Of a DNA stretch of 64,000 nt, positions 1 through 8,990 are shown piece by piece. Every line of letters starts with the position of its first letter. The stretch's first letter is position 1. The translations under genes were made by a program, and so were the position numbers. This DNA comes from Calothrix sp. 336/3 (GTDB lineage Bacteria > Cyanobacteriota > Cyanobacteriia > Cyanobacteriales > Nostocaceae), in the NCBI RefSeq assembly GCF_000734895.2, contig NZ_CP011382.1, positions 3,016,700 to 3,080,699 on the forward strand, given 5' to 3'. The notes below the pieces were generated by a model, which had not been told where the DNA came from, ran no database searches, and worked only from the letters and a program-made list of their open reading frames with translations.

Positions 1-1
1 C

Positions 2-1045
2 TTGAGTTTTGCTACCAGCGTGAATATTGACGGTAATATATTGCTGCCCCTGGCGGGACCATTATCGGTAAAAAATTTAACATTGCAAGAAGCACAAACG
101 AGAATTCGTGCCCGCTTGAATCAGTATGTGATTGAGCCGGTAGTAATTGTTGCCCTTACCTCTCCCCGTCCGGATTTAAACTTGTCTCTAGCTATCAATC
201 CAGAAGGTACAGTGTTGTTACCCCAGGTAGGAACTGTGACTATCCAAGGTTTGACTGTCGAGGAAGCACAGGAGAAAATTCGCTTGGCGCTGAAAAATTT
301 ATACAGTGACCCTGTGGTTTCCACTTCCCTCGGTGCAGCGAAACCAGTACAGGTGACAGTCGGTGGTGAAGTTTTTCGTCCAGGGATTTATTCCGTTCCC
401 TCCAGTATTCCCCGTGTCAATGATGTGTTACAAGTGGCTGGGGGTTCAACCTTGATGGCAGATTTGCGACAAATTCAAGTCAGGCGCAGACTTATCGATG
501 GTACAGTAGTGTCTCAAACCATTGATTTATATACACCGTTACAGAATGGTAGTAATTTTCCCAATTTTCGTTTACAAGATGGAGACGCGATCGTTATTCC
601 CCGACGGGAAGTTGCCACAGATAACACCTATGACAGAAATTTAATTGCTCGTTCATCCCTAGCCCAACCACAGATTAAAATTCGGGTGATGAATTATGCT
701 GCGGGGGGAATTTCCACCCAAGCAATTCCCAATGGTAGTACTTTTATTGATGTGTTATCAGGGATTAGTCTGGATACTACTAATCTTCAAGATATAGCCT
801 TGATTCGATTTGATCCAGAGCGGGGACGAGCAGTCACCCAGAGACTGAATGGAAAAAAAGCTTTAGCTGGAGACATTTCCCAAAATGTGCCACTGCAAGA
901 TAATGATGTGATTGTGATTGGTAGAAATCTAGTTGGTAAGATTACCAATTTACTGACAACTATTACGAGACCATTTTTTGATGTGCAAAATTTCCTACGT
1001 TTCTTTGAAACTTTGGGAGGCGGTGGTAGTGATAGCAGTAAGTAA
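2..1045 (+). CDS. Polysaccharide export protein with SLBB domains (5' end outside window)
   Basis: The reading frame is open to the left edge, so the start and probably a signal peptide lie outside the window; 347 residues are visible. The visible part begins inside a Poly_export-type segment and continues with repeated SLBB (soluble ligand binding beta-grasp) modules: around residues 60-105 (motif GTVLLPQVGTV), 115-200 (VGGEVFRPGIYSVP) and 225-310. This is the layout of Wza/GumB-like outer-membrane exopolysaccharide exporters. The next gene on the same strand is a chain-length/ATPase protein, the usual partner, so the two probably work together in exporting a capsule or sheath polysaccharide. 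The spacing of about 250 bp suggests a separate promoter or a long leader. Confidence 0.85.
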   Translation: MSFATSVNIDGNILLPLAGPLSVKNLTLQEAQTRIRARLNQYVIEPVVIVALTSPRPDLNLSLAINPEGTVLLPQVGTVTIQGLTVEEAQEKIRLALKNLYSDPVVSTSLGAAKPVQVTVGGEVFRPGIYSVPSSIPRVNDVLQVAGGSTLMADLRQIQVRRRLIDGTVVSQTIDLYTPLQNGSNFPNFRLQDGDAIVIPRREVATDNTYDRNLIARSSLAQPQIKIRVMNYAAGGISTQAIPNGSTFIDVLSGISLDTTNLQDIALIRFDPERGRAVTQRLNGKKALAGDISQNVPLQDNDVIVIGRNLVGKITNLLTTITRPFFDVQNFLRFFETLGGGGSDSSK

Positions 1046-1294
1046 TTATAAATTACGACTCTCACATAATTGAGATAGGAAATATGGAGCGAAATGTGAT
1101 TTTTATGCGAAGTGTTATTTGCAAATATTTAGATTGTGTGGATATGAGTAAAATCCCAGGAAGATTAGCTCAATTTAGATAAATTTAGTTTGCTTTTAAC
1201 CTTTTTATCTATGGATTATATCCCCAATTCCTCATCTTATGCTTTGCTTTTATCTAACGTTGACTTGTGAATATTAAATTCTCCAGAGATTTCT

Positions 1295-3436
1295 ATGACC
1301 CCACCAATTGTTAAAGGCTATCTCATCTCCTTTGAGAAGTATAAGTGGATTGGAGTTGCAGGTTTTATCCTGGTTGTGGCTGGCTCTACAGTAGTTGCCA
1401 TGCAGCCAAATCCGCCAGGGACTTATCTTGCAGATGCAGCATTATCTCTGACTAGTCCACCCGTTTCTTTTTCTGCAACTGGTAGTGAGATTCAACAACA
1501 AGGACAAACACTGTCAGATACGGTTTTACTTTCTGACCCCGTAATTGAAGCAGTGGCAACAAAGCTGAATATTAAACCAAAACAAATTGGTACAAATGTG
1601 GCAATTACATTGCCGAAAAAAACGAGAACTGGTGAATTAGAATCTCCTTTTATTATCCTGAAATACAAAGATAGTGACGAGAAGCGCGCCAAGCAAGTTT
1701 TGCAAGAATTAATGATTGCCATGGTGAACTTAAGTCGGGAGATGAATACGGGACAATTAAAAGGTATTATTCAAACAATTGATAAGCGTTTACCCCAGGC
1801 AAAGAAAGAATTACAAGCTGCGGAACGAAGGTTAGAGCAATACGATCGCCTAGAAGGTCCAGCGATTTTGGCGGCACAAAATGGTAGCTTGTTAAATGGA
1901 ATTACCATTAGCCAGAATCAACAAAGCCAAATTCAATTAACAATCGCAGGCATTGATGCCCAAATTCGTAGTTTACAGGAAAAATTGGGGTTAAATGTCA
2001 GTCAGGCTTATGTTTCTTCTGCCTTAAGTGCTGATCCAATTATTAATAGTTTACGGGGTCAAATTTACCAAGCTGAATCGCAGATGGAGCTATTACGGAA
2101 GGATTTGCGTCCTCAGCATCCGAATATGGTGCAGTTGCAACGGCAAAAAGATTCAGCCGAAGTATTATTAAGGCAACGTGCAGCTGAGGTGATTGGGGGT
2201 AGTGGTGATGCTGCACCTTTACCCAATGTTTCCGGGATTCGGACTCAAAGTAGTTTAGATCCTTCCAGACAGCAGCTAGCTAACCAAATGGTAGCTTTGC
2301 AAACCCAAAAAGACACCCTGAAAACCCAAATGGTGGATTTAGCGAGGGAAGAAAAACGGCTGCGGCAGATGTATGCTTTAATACCTAATAAACAATTAGA
2401 GCGATCGCGCTTAGAGCAGGAAGTGAGCCTGAAGCGGGGTATCTATGACAAAATGCAGGTGAAGTTGAATGATGCAAAGGCGGCAGAGGCAGAAACTGTA
2501 CCCAGTATCAGAATTGCTAAGGAGCCTACGGCAACTGCGGATATCAAGCCACCGAAGAGCGTGCCCACAACCTTGGGAGTTGGCGGTTTTCTGGGTTTAT
2601 TGCTGGGAAATGGGGTGATATTCTTACTCGGTTCTATGGAGGGAATTTTCAAAACCAAGGAAGATATCCGCGAAAGTCTCAAACAACGGGAAGTTGTGGT
2701 TTTGGGTGAGTTACCTTTATTGCCGGCAGATAATTTATTACCCTATGCTATCCCCACTATCCTAGGTAGCGATTCCCCCTATTTAGAATTTTATGAGAAG
2801 TTGCGTAGTAACTTGCGACGTATGGGGGGTAAGAACTTGAAAGTTCTGTTAGTCACTAGTGTGGGCAGTGCCGAAGGGAAAACCGCCACAGCTTATAATT
2901 TAGGGATTGCTTGTGCCCGTGCAGGAAAACGTACTGTAATTATTGAAACAGACTTGCGATCGCCATCCTGTGCAACATCTTTGAAAGTAGCTCCTGACCC
3001 CGATTCTACCCTAGAACCCCTGCGCTATTATGGCAGTGTCAGTGAATGTATTCGCCTAGTTCCTGATGTGGAAAATTTATACATTATTCCTAGTCCTGGT
3101 CCTATCCGCCAAGCTCCCGCAGTTATTGAGTCTAGTGAGATGCGGAAACTGATGGAGGATGTACGGGAACGTTATGATGTCGTAATTTTAGATACTAGCC
3201 CCCTCGGCGCATCCAACGATACACTGTTAATGCAACCTTACAGTGACGGTATGGTACTAGTTGCTCGACCTAACTATACCCAAGAAAGTGTGTTTACTGA
3301 AGCAGTTGATCAACTCACAGAGTCTAATGTGGGGCTGTTAGGAGGGATTATTAATGGTGCAGACATTTCTGTAATTCTGAATGAAACTATAGAGGAGGAT
3401 AGGGAAGTCAAGGTATCAGAAAGCTTGTCTCGATGA
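1295..3436 (+). CDS. Polysaccharide chain-length/co-polymerase protein with BY-kinase-like ATPase domain (Wzc/GumC type)
   Basis: The 713-residue protein has an N-terminal Wzz-like segment with a first membrane helix near residues 16-36, a long periplasmic coiled-coil region (about 135-390) and a second membrane helix near 425-447. It ends in a cytoplasmic P-loop ATPase with Walker A GSAEGKT near residue 525, a Walker A'-like VIIETDLRSP and Walker B VVILDTSPLG. The order matches tyrosine-kinase-type co-polymerases that set polysaccharide chain length with an outer-membrane exporter, here the gene just upstream. The C-terminus lacks the tyrosine-rich tail of classical BY-kinases, so autophosphorylation is doubtful. 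The start is the ATG after an AT-rich leader. Confidence 0.85.
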   Translation: MTPPIVKGYLISFEKYKWIGVAGFILVVAGSTVVAMQPNPPGTYLADAALSLTSPPVSFSATGSEIQQQGQTLSDTVLLSDPVIEAVATKLNIKPKQIGTNVAITLPKKTRTGELESPFIILKYKDSDEKRAKQVLQELMIAMVNLSREMNTGQLKGIIQTIDKRLPQAKKELQAAERRLEQYDRLEGPAILAAQNGSLLNGITISQNQQSQIQLTIAGIDAQIRSLQEKLGLNVSQAYVSSALSADPIINSLRGQIYQAESQMELLRKDLRPQHPNMVQLQRQKDSAEVLLRQRAAEVIGGSGDAAPLPNVSGIRTQSSLDPSRQQLANQMVALQTQKDTLKTQMVDLAREEKRLRQMYALIPNKQLERSRLEQEVSLKRGIYDKMQVKLNDAKAAEAETVPSIRIAKEPTATADIKPPKSVPTTLGVGGFLGLLLGNGVIFLLGSMEGIFKTKEDIRESLKQREVVVLGELPLLPADNLLPYAIPTILGSDSPYLEFYEKLRSNLRRMGGKNLKVLLVTSVGSAEGKTATAYNLGIACARAGKRTVIIETDLRSPSCATSLKVAPDPDSTLEPLRYYGSVSECIRLVPDVENLYIIPSPGPIRQAPAVIESSEMRKLMEDVRERYDVVILDTSPLGASNDTLLMQPYSDGMVLVARPNYTQESVFTEAVDQLTESNVGLLGGIINGADISVILNETIEEDREVKVSESLSR

Positions 3437-3514
3437 AAGATAAGTTTTTGCTAAATATCTTTAGGGGAAAATATATTTTGGTTGATAATGAATCCAGGTG
3501 ACAGAGTCTAAACT

Positions 3515-4411
3515 ATGGCTGATGAAAAACCTAAAATTATCAATCAGGCAGAGGATTTTCTGCAAATATATCCTCGTCCTCCCTTACTAACTAGTTTACA
3601 GACTAATTGGCAGGGTTTTGGGTTGGTGTATATGTGTCAACCAGCATTTGCACTTCCAGAAGTTGCTAGTTCTCAGTGGCATAGTATTACTATTTTCACC
3701 CATGGCGATCGCCCGATTTATGCTGATCGTCGATTGGATGGACGCAGACAGTATGAGCCTGTATTTGGCGGTAATATAGTCATTACACCAGCAAATGTTG
3801 GTCATGGTGCAGTGTGGGATGCAGAAGGAGATTTTATCAATTTGGCAATCGAATTTCCTGCATTCTTGAAAACCATAGATGAGTCGATGGAGGCAGAAAC
3901 CTGGGAATTATTACCCCAATTTGCCATCTCAGACCCCCTAGTTTACCAAATTGGTTTAGCTCTGAAAAAAGTTCTAGAAAACGCTGCAAGGGGTAGTCGT
4001 CTCTACGCAGATACGATGTTGAATGCCCTATCTATGCATTTGTTGCATAATTACTGTAAACGCCAACCACAAATCCCTGAATACTGCGGGGGATTACCGC
4101 AACGCAGATTAAAGCTGGTTTTGGATTATATTCAAAGTCATTTAGAGCAGGATTTAGGTTTAGAGGAATTGGCAAAATTAGCTAATCTTAGTCCCCATTA
4201 TTTTGCCCAATTATTTAAACAGTCTATGGGAATGACACCCCATCAGTATGTAATTCAGCAACGGGTAGAAAAGGCGAAAGAATTACTATTACAGGGAAAT
4301 TTACCGATCGCAGATGTTGCCTATGAAGTCGGTTTTGCTAACCAAAGTCACCTGAATCGCCATTTTAAACGGTTGCTGGGTGTTACTCCCAAGGCGATCG
4401 CTGCTGTGTGA
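3515..4411 (+). CDS. AraC-family transcriptional regulator
   Basis: The 298-residue protein carries a C-terminal AraC/XylS DNA-binding domain (about 196-298) with two helix-turn-helix units: one around LEELAKLANLSPHYFAQLFK and one around IADVAYEVGFANQSHLNRHF. Together they are diagnostic for the family. The N-terminal 180 residues look like a cupin-type sensing domain but no ligand can be named. An AGGTGA-like ribosome site precedes the ATG. It follows the polysaccharide genes by about 80 bp and its stop abuts the next frame, so its target could be local, but no operator was identified. Confidence 0.88.
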   Translation: MADEKPKIINQAEDFLQIYPRPPLLTSLQTNWQGFGLVYMCQPAFALPEVASSQWHSITIFTHGDRPIYADRRLDGRRQYEPVFGGNIVITPANVGHGAVWDAEGDFINLAIEFPAFLKTIDESMEAETWELLPQFAISDPLVYQIGLALKKVLENAARGSRLYADTMLNALSMHLLHNYCKRQPQIPEYCGGLPQRRLKLVLDYIQSHLEQDLGLEELAKLANLSPHYFAQLFKQSMGMTPHQYVIQQRVEKAKELLLQGNLPIADVAYEVGFANQSHLNRHFKRLLGVTPKAIAAV

Positions 4412-4441
4412 GTGCTTAAATATACCTCTCAACTTGAATAT

Positions 4442-5029
4442 ATGCAAGACAAACAGGGAAAAATTCTATTAATGCTAGTTGCTCCCATAGTGGCGATCGC
4501 TGTGCAATTTGTACCAGTCATACCCACTTGGGAAGAATTTAAGTTTATTGCTTCCATTGGTATTTGCTTAATTACTTTTGTACCTGCTTTCCTCATTTTA
4601 CTCAAACCCCAACCCTTGCCAGTTGTCAAGACACGTATTCTTGTAATTCTATATTTACTGATATCAAGTCTATTCTTCTTGTTCATATTGTCATCGATAT
4701 TTTTCTCTAATTTTTTTGATTCTGCTACCATCAAAACTTTAAAATATGCCGACAATGGAGCAACAATATATTTATATAATCATAGTTGTTTTCCTCCTGA
4801 TAGTGCCGCAGAATGTGATTCATATCATGGCAAAGTTAAGGTAAAAATAGCTTTTACACCTTTTGCTATGACTAAGTTTGAATGTTCCTGTTTATTCAAT
4901 GAATTACAGCCCTATGAACTTGCAGGTAATTGGGTAAAAGTTCCTGTATATGCCAGCAGAGATAACAGAACGTCTGAGATTAAAATCAATATTAATAACG
5001 GTGAAGTGGTTGCATTTCCCCAATCTTAA
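4442..5029 (+). CDS. Membrane protein of unknown function
   Basis: A GTG directly after the AraC stop would give 205 residues, but the ATG at 4442 (MQDKQGK) is the more natural start and gives 195. Three hydrophobic stretches lie in the first 100 residues, followed by a soluble C-terminal part of about 95 residues with four Cys (two in a CSC pair) that probably faces the periplasm. I do not recognise the family. Its position within 30 bp of the AraC gene suggests co-transcription. AT content is higher than in the neighbours. Confidence 0.6.
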   Translation: MQDKQGKILLMLVAPIVAIAVQFVPVIPTWEEFKFIASIGICLITFVPAFLILLKPQPLPVVKTRILVILYLLISSLFFLFILSSIFFSNFFDSATIKTLKYADNGATIYLYNHSCFPPDSAAECDSYHGKVKVKIAFTPFAMTKFECSCLFNELQPYELAGNWVKVPVYASRDNRTSEIKININNGEVVAFPQS

Positions 5030-5032
5030 CCA

Positions 5033-5782
5033 TTAAATAGCTATGAACTCAGCACTTTCTAAAGCATTCCTCCAAGCGATGATAGCAGCTAGACGATAAT
5101 CGGATTCCCTAGAGTTTATTTCGTGATAACTGCCATTACAGACAGTAATTTTGAGGGATGTGAGAGCTTGATTTTGTAGATGAAAATGTCTAATTAATCC
5201 GTCGATAATTCCTTCGATTGATTCTGGAATATATTCGTCAGGAATAACTGTCTCATCCGCAATTTGCCAAACAATTTTAATCTGATTTTCTGCTAAATTC
5301 TGCTCAACTTTGAATATGATATGACCGTAATGATCAATAGAAGAACTGCTCCTGATAAATTTCCCCTCTGCAATTAATGGTTCTTTGATTGAATAATGTT
5401 GACAATCATAACCATGCCAGATATCTAATTCAACTACGTTCTGGAATGTTTCCCAAATATTTACTACCCAATGCCATTTTTCCACATATTTACACATGTC
5501 GTCCCAAGCAGAGTTACGCATATGTATATAAATTTTCAGCAATTTATATAATTCACAAATATCCTGGGTATTCGGTTTCTCTAGGGTGACTAATTTCATT
5601 AAATGTTCGGCAACTGTGATAGTTTCCTGGGTAAATAGCTCTCGTGATTCTTCATCATCTTCATATTTTCCTAATTCTGGTTTTTGATGTAACGCATCAA
5701 TTATCTGATGTAACCAGTTAATCTTTTTTCGTCTATTCTCAAAAGTATAGTTTTGGGTATAGTATAATGGTTCGCGATGCAT
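5033..5782 (-). CDS. Unknown protein with C-terminal EF-G domain IV-like region
   Basis: The protein has 249 residues. The N-terminal 130 residues are polar and probably helical, with no recognised motif. The last 70 residues follow the pattern of domain IV of elongation factor G: VIPDEYIPESIEGI resembles the EF-G segment 'VIP.EYIPAVEKGI', and after a hydrophobic strand comes NGSYHEINSRES, close to the EF-G 'DGSYHEVDSSE' loop, then a helix. There is no GTPase domain, so it cannot be a translation factor. The function is unknown. In EF-G, domain IV reaches the decoding centre, so a ribosome- or tRNA-related role is conceivable but purely inferred. It diverges from the next gene across about 70 bp. 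Confidence 0.65.
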   Translation of the reverse strand: MHREPLYYTQNYTFENRRKKINWLHQIIDALHQKPELGKYEDDEESRELFTQETITVAEHLMKLVTLEKPNTQDICELYKLLKIYIHMRNSAWDDMCKYVEKWHWVVNIWETFQNVVELDIWHGYDCQHYSIKEPLIAEGKFIRSSSSIDHYGHIIFKVEQNLAENQIKIVWQIADETVIPDEYIPESIEGIIDGLIRHFHLQNQALTSLKITVCNGSYHEINSRESDYRLAAIIAWRNALESAEFIAI

Positions 5783-5852
5783 CTTATCAGGATTTTTATA
5801 TTAACAATTAATTATTAGTTTAATTAGACAAATACTATTTTTTCACAAAAAC

Positions 5853-6440
5853 ATGGATAAAGGTGCTAATCAGGAAATAATTAAGCAAGCTTTGATAGTC
5901 CTAGATTACCATATAAAATGGTTAGAATTTTCCTTTATTGATGAGACACTTTTGTTAGCACAATACTATCACCTGCTTAATTCTGAAGATAAATGTCGAG
6001 AGCATTATCGGTATGCTAGTTTCCAGAAAATCTTAATAGATAATCAATATTTAGATGATGAAGCCATAGATAAATATATACAATTGGCAGAATTAGATAA
6101 TGATAAAGTTATGGCAAGTGCAGCTCTGATGAATCTATTTCAATGGGAAAAATTAAAGGAAGAACAATATATAAAATTAGTCAATCATCCAGTCTTCTCC
6201 CATCACAGTTTCCAAAAATATCATCAAAAACAGATGGTACTGAAAGCAACAGATGAAAGTGTTTTTTCAGATCAGGATGTGGAATTCTATATCCACAATT
6301 ATGAACCCAGTATTCAAAAATATTTATTAACCAATAAAAAATTAACTGTTAGACAACTTGAGTATATATCTCAGAACGGGGGAAGTAAAAAGGTGAGAAA
6401 CATCGCCAATAATTTGCTGCGAAATCAAGATTTTCGATGA
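5853..6440 (+). CDS. Unknown helical-repeat protein
   Basis: A 195-residue, AT-rich, Lys/Asp/Asn-rich protein without signal peptide or membrane segment. The second half has repeated short helices (EFYIHNYEPSIQKYLLTNKK, then LTVRQLEYISQNGG, then KVRNIANNLL) reminiscent of leucine-rich-repeat-variant or ARM-like modules, which usually bind proteins. It is transcribed divergently from the EF-G IV-like gene and the two share a short promoter region. Both are poor in HIP1 sites compared with the surroundings, which could mean recent acquisition. No enzymatic motif is visible. Confidence 0.55.
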   Translation: MDKGANQEIIKQALIVLDYHIKWLEFSFIDETLLLAQYYHLLNSEDKCREHYRYASFQKILIDNQYLDDEAIDKYIQLAELDNDKVMASAALMNLFQWEKLKEEQYIKLVNHPVFSHHSFQKYHQKQMVLKATDESVFSDQDVEFYIHNYEPSIQKYLLTNKKLTVRQLEYISQNGGSKKVRNIANNLLRNQDFR

Positions 6441-6460
6441 AATACACGATATAGCCTCTT

Positions 6461-6545
6461 GCTCCCTGCTCCCTGCTCCCTGCTCCCTGCTCCCTTCGGG
6501 AGAGCTACGCTAACGGGAGAGCTACTCTAACGGGAGAGCTACTCG
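6461..6545. repeat. Two adjacent short tandem repeat blocks (STRR type)
   Basis: Five exact copies of the heptamer GCTCCCT (6461-6495) are followed by three copies of a 17-bp unit starting CGGGAGAGCTAC (6497-6545). The second block begins with the reverse complement of part of the first (GGGAG against CTCCC), so the blocks can fold on each other. Heptamer STRRs are typical of filamentous cyanobacterial intergenic DNA. The location is about 100 bp upstream of the rcaE start. Confidence 0.9.
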
Positions 6546-6647
6546 TTACAGCTTGAAATGTTAATTTTTCCAACATTAACTTGTAAAAATTTGAGCTTTC
6601 GATAAGTTCAGGAAAAAATGGAAATGTCCCCTTGCAGATGGATATAG

Positions 6648-8471
6648 GTGTCAAAACGTTCTTCTCGGCAGCGATCGCCATCCAAGTTCAAAAAATCACA
6701 AAATCAACGACGCAAGCGTTTCGGAGAGACTAGTCAACCTCAAGAGGCAATCCAGGCAGAATTAAGACAGCAGCAGCAACGGGTGGAACTGTTTTCGGAA
6801 GTGACGCTGAAAATTCGCCAATCCTTACAACTGAGGGAAATTCTCCATACCACTGTTACAGAAGTACAGCGAATTCTCCAAGCTGATCGCGTGTTAATTT
6901 ATCACGTCTTACCCGACGGTACAGGCAAAACCATCAGCGAAGCAGTTTTACCAGATTATCCCACACTCATGGATCTGGAATTTCCCCAGGAAGTCTTTCC
7001 AGAAGATTATCAACAACTGTATGCCCAGGGAAGAGTGCGAGCGATCGCCAATGTCCATGATCCCGCAGCTGGTTTAGCAAGTTGTTTAGTAGAATTTGTC
7101 GATCAATTTCATATTAAAGCCAAGCTGATTGTACCAATTGTGCAAAATCTCAATACCCACACCCAGAGTCAACTGTGGGGTTTATTAATTGCTCACCAAT
7201 GTAACAGCGATCGCCATTGGGTAGATTTTGAACTAGAACTGATGCAACAATTAGCCGACCAAATCAGTATCGCCCTATCTCAAGCCCAACTATTAGAACA
7301 CTTAGAAGAAGTTGTAGAAGCTCGTACCGCAGAATTAAAAGATGTGAATCGCAATCTGCAACAGGAAATCAACGTCCGTAAGCACGCTGAAGCAACTTTA
7401 AGACAGAGAGAAGAACAATTACGCTTAATTACCAATGCCCTACCAGTCTTAATTGCCTACGTAGACGAGCAACAAAAATATCGTTTTAATAATCAAGCCT
7501 ACCACGATTGGCTAGGGCAAGCACCAGGAGAAATTTATGGTCGTCACTTACGCCAAGTTTGGGGAGAAGATTGCTATCAAAGAATGCAAGTTTATGTGAA
7601 AATTGCCTTATCTGGGCAAGCCGTCACCTATGAAAACGATATTTTCTTAAAGGATGGTAGTGGGCGATCAGTTGATGTGACTTATATTCCCCACCTCGAT
7701 GACCAGAAAACCGTCAAGGGATTCTTCGCCCTAAGCAGCGATATTAGCGATCGCAAAGCCATTGAACGGATGAAAGACGAATTTATTTCCGTAATCAGCC
7801 ATGAACTGCGAACCCCCCTCACATCCTTGCACAGTGCCCTGAAAATCTTAGCTACAGGGCGTTTAGGCACTCTCTCGGAGGAAGGACAACAAATGTTGGG
7901 AATTGCCGACGACAGCACTGAAAGACTAGTACGTTTAGTGAACAACGTCCTCGATTTACAGCGCATTGAGTCTGGCAAAGTCGTGATGGAGCTACAAACC
8001 TGTAATGCCGCAAATTTGATGATCCAAGCGACAGAGGCAATGCAAGCCATGGCACAGCAGCATGAAATCACCCTTGTCAAGCAACCACAGGATATCCCAG
8101 TTTGGGCAGACGGAGATTATATCTTGCAAGCATTGACAAATTTACTCAGTAATGCAATTAAATTTTCATCACCGGGAGGTACTGTTTGGCTAACCGTAGA
8201 ACAGCAAGATGGCTCACCAAATTTCCCCAGGGAAGTGATATTTAGGGTGCGAGATGAAGGACAGGGAATTCCCTACGATCAACTCGAACGGATATTTGAA
8301 CGGTTTCAACAAGTGGATTCGTCAGATTCCCGCAAGAAAGGTGGTACAGGTTTAGGACTAACTATTTGTCGCAAAATCATTGAGCAGCATAATGGGAGAA
8401 TTTGGGCTGAGAGTAATCCAGGGCGTGGCAGTACTTTTGCCTTCACCCTACCCGCCATTGACAGCATTTAG
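6648..8471 (+). CDS. rcaE: RcaE-type green/red cyanobacteriochrome histidine kinase
   Basis: The 607-residue protein has a basic N-terminus, a bilin-binding GAF domain (about 50-215), a coiled coil, a PAS domain (about 255-370), HisKA with phospho-acceptor His385 (ISHELRTP) and a HATPase domain (N502, DEGQGIP, GGTGLGL 565-571). In the GAF domain the chromophore Cys146 is followed by Leu147 rather than His. Glu115 and Lys159 sit 31 residues before and 13 after the Cys. This spacing reproduces the protochromic Glu/Leu/Lys triad known from RcaE and CcaS (Glu217, Leu249, Lys261 in RcaE, from memory). It should sense green versus red light and feed phosphate to the next two genes. The GTG start is the only plausible one; no strong ribosome site is seen. 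Confidence 0.8.
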   Translation: MSKRSSRQRSPSKFKKSQNQRRKRFGETSQPQEAIQAELRQQQQRVELFSEVTLKIRQSLQLREILHTTVTEVQRILQADRVLIYHVLPDGTGKTISEAVLPDYPTLMDLEFPQEVFPEDYQQLYAQGRVRAIANVHDPAAGLASCLVEFVDQFHIKAKLIVPIVQNLNTHTQSQLWGLLIAHQCNSDRHWVDFELELMQQLADQISIALSQAQLLEHLEEVVEARTAELKDVNRNLQQEINVRKHAEATLRQREEQLRLITNALPVLIAYVDEQQKYRFNNQAYHDWLGQAPGEIYGRHLRQVWGEDCYQRMQVYVKIALSGQAVTYENDIFLKDGSGRSVDVTYIPHLDDQKTVKGFFALSSDISDRKAIERMKDEFISVISHELRTPLTSLHSALKILATGRLGTLSEEGQQMLGIADDSTERLVRLVNNVLDLQRIESGKVVMELQTCNAANLMIQATEAMQAMAQQHEITLVKQPQDIPVWADGDYILQALTNLLSNAIKFSSPGGTVWLTVEQQDGSPNFPREVIFRVRDEGQGIPYDQLERIFERFQQVDSSDSRKKGGTGLGLTICRKIIEQHNGRIWAESNPGRGSTFAFTLPAIDSI

Positions 8472-8607
8472 GAACACGAACCCTAAATAAGTCTTGATAC
8501 CACACCAATTCTCCCCAACCTGCCAGCAGCAGATACAAACCTGGAAACATCAATAAAATCTGACACCTCTTAATTGTGAATTTTGAATTGGTATGAGAGG
8601 GAGTTCT

Positions 8608-8982
8608 ATGGCTACAAAGCGGATTTTAATTATTGATGACGAAGAAACGATTCAAACCGTTGTACAATTTGGCATCAAAATGGCGGCGGGATGGGAAGTA
8701 TTCACTGCTAGCTCTGGTTTAGAAGGGATTCAGGCAGCCCAAATAGAAAAACCCGACGTGATTTTGCTAGATGTGATGATGCCAGAGATGGATGGAATTG
8801 CTACCTTTAAAGAACTCCAGTCCCATTCAGAAACGGAAGAAATTCCCGTCATTCTTTTAACCGCCAAAGCCCAAACGGCAGAAAAGCGTCAGTTTAATGA
8901 TTTGGGAGTCAGTGGTGTCATTACCAAACCCTTTAACTCCCTGGATCTGCCAGAGCAAATCACGAGAATTCTCCATTGGTAG
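8608..8982 (+). CDS. rcaF: RcaF-like single-domain response regulator
   Basis: This is a 124-residue CheY-like receiver without output domain. The acidic pair D10-D11, phospho-acceptor Asp55 (LLDVMMP), Thr85 and Lys107 are all present. The ATG at 8608 is preferred over one 15 bp upstream because a GAGAGGGAG ribosome site precedes it. It lies 136 bp after the kinase and 8 bp before the large regulator, the order and size expected for RcaF, the phosphate shuttle between RcaE and RcaC in chromatic acclimation. The assignment rests on context; the receiver itself is generic. Confidence 0.75.
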   Translation: MATKRILIIDDEETIQTVVQFGIKMAAGWEVFTASSGLEGIQAAQIEKPDVILLDVMMPEMDGIATFKELQSHSETEEIPVILLTAKAQTAEKRQFNDLGVSGVITKPFNSLDLPEQITRILHW

Positions 8983-8990
8983 TCCCGTCG

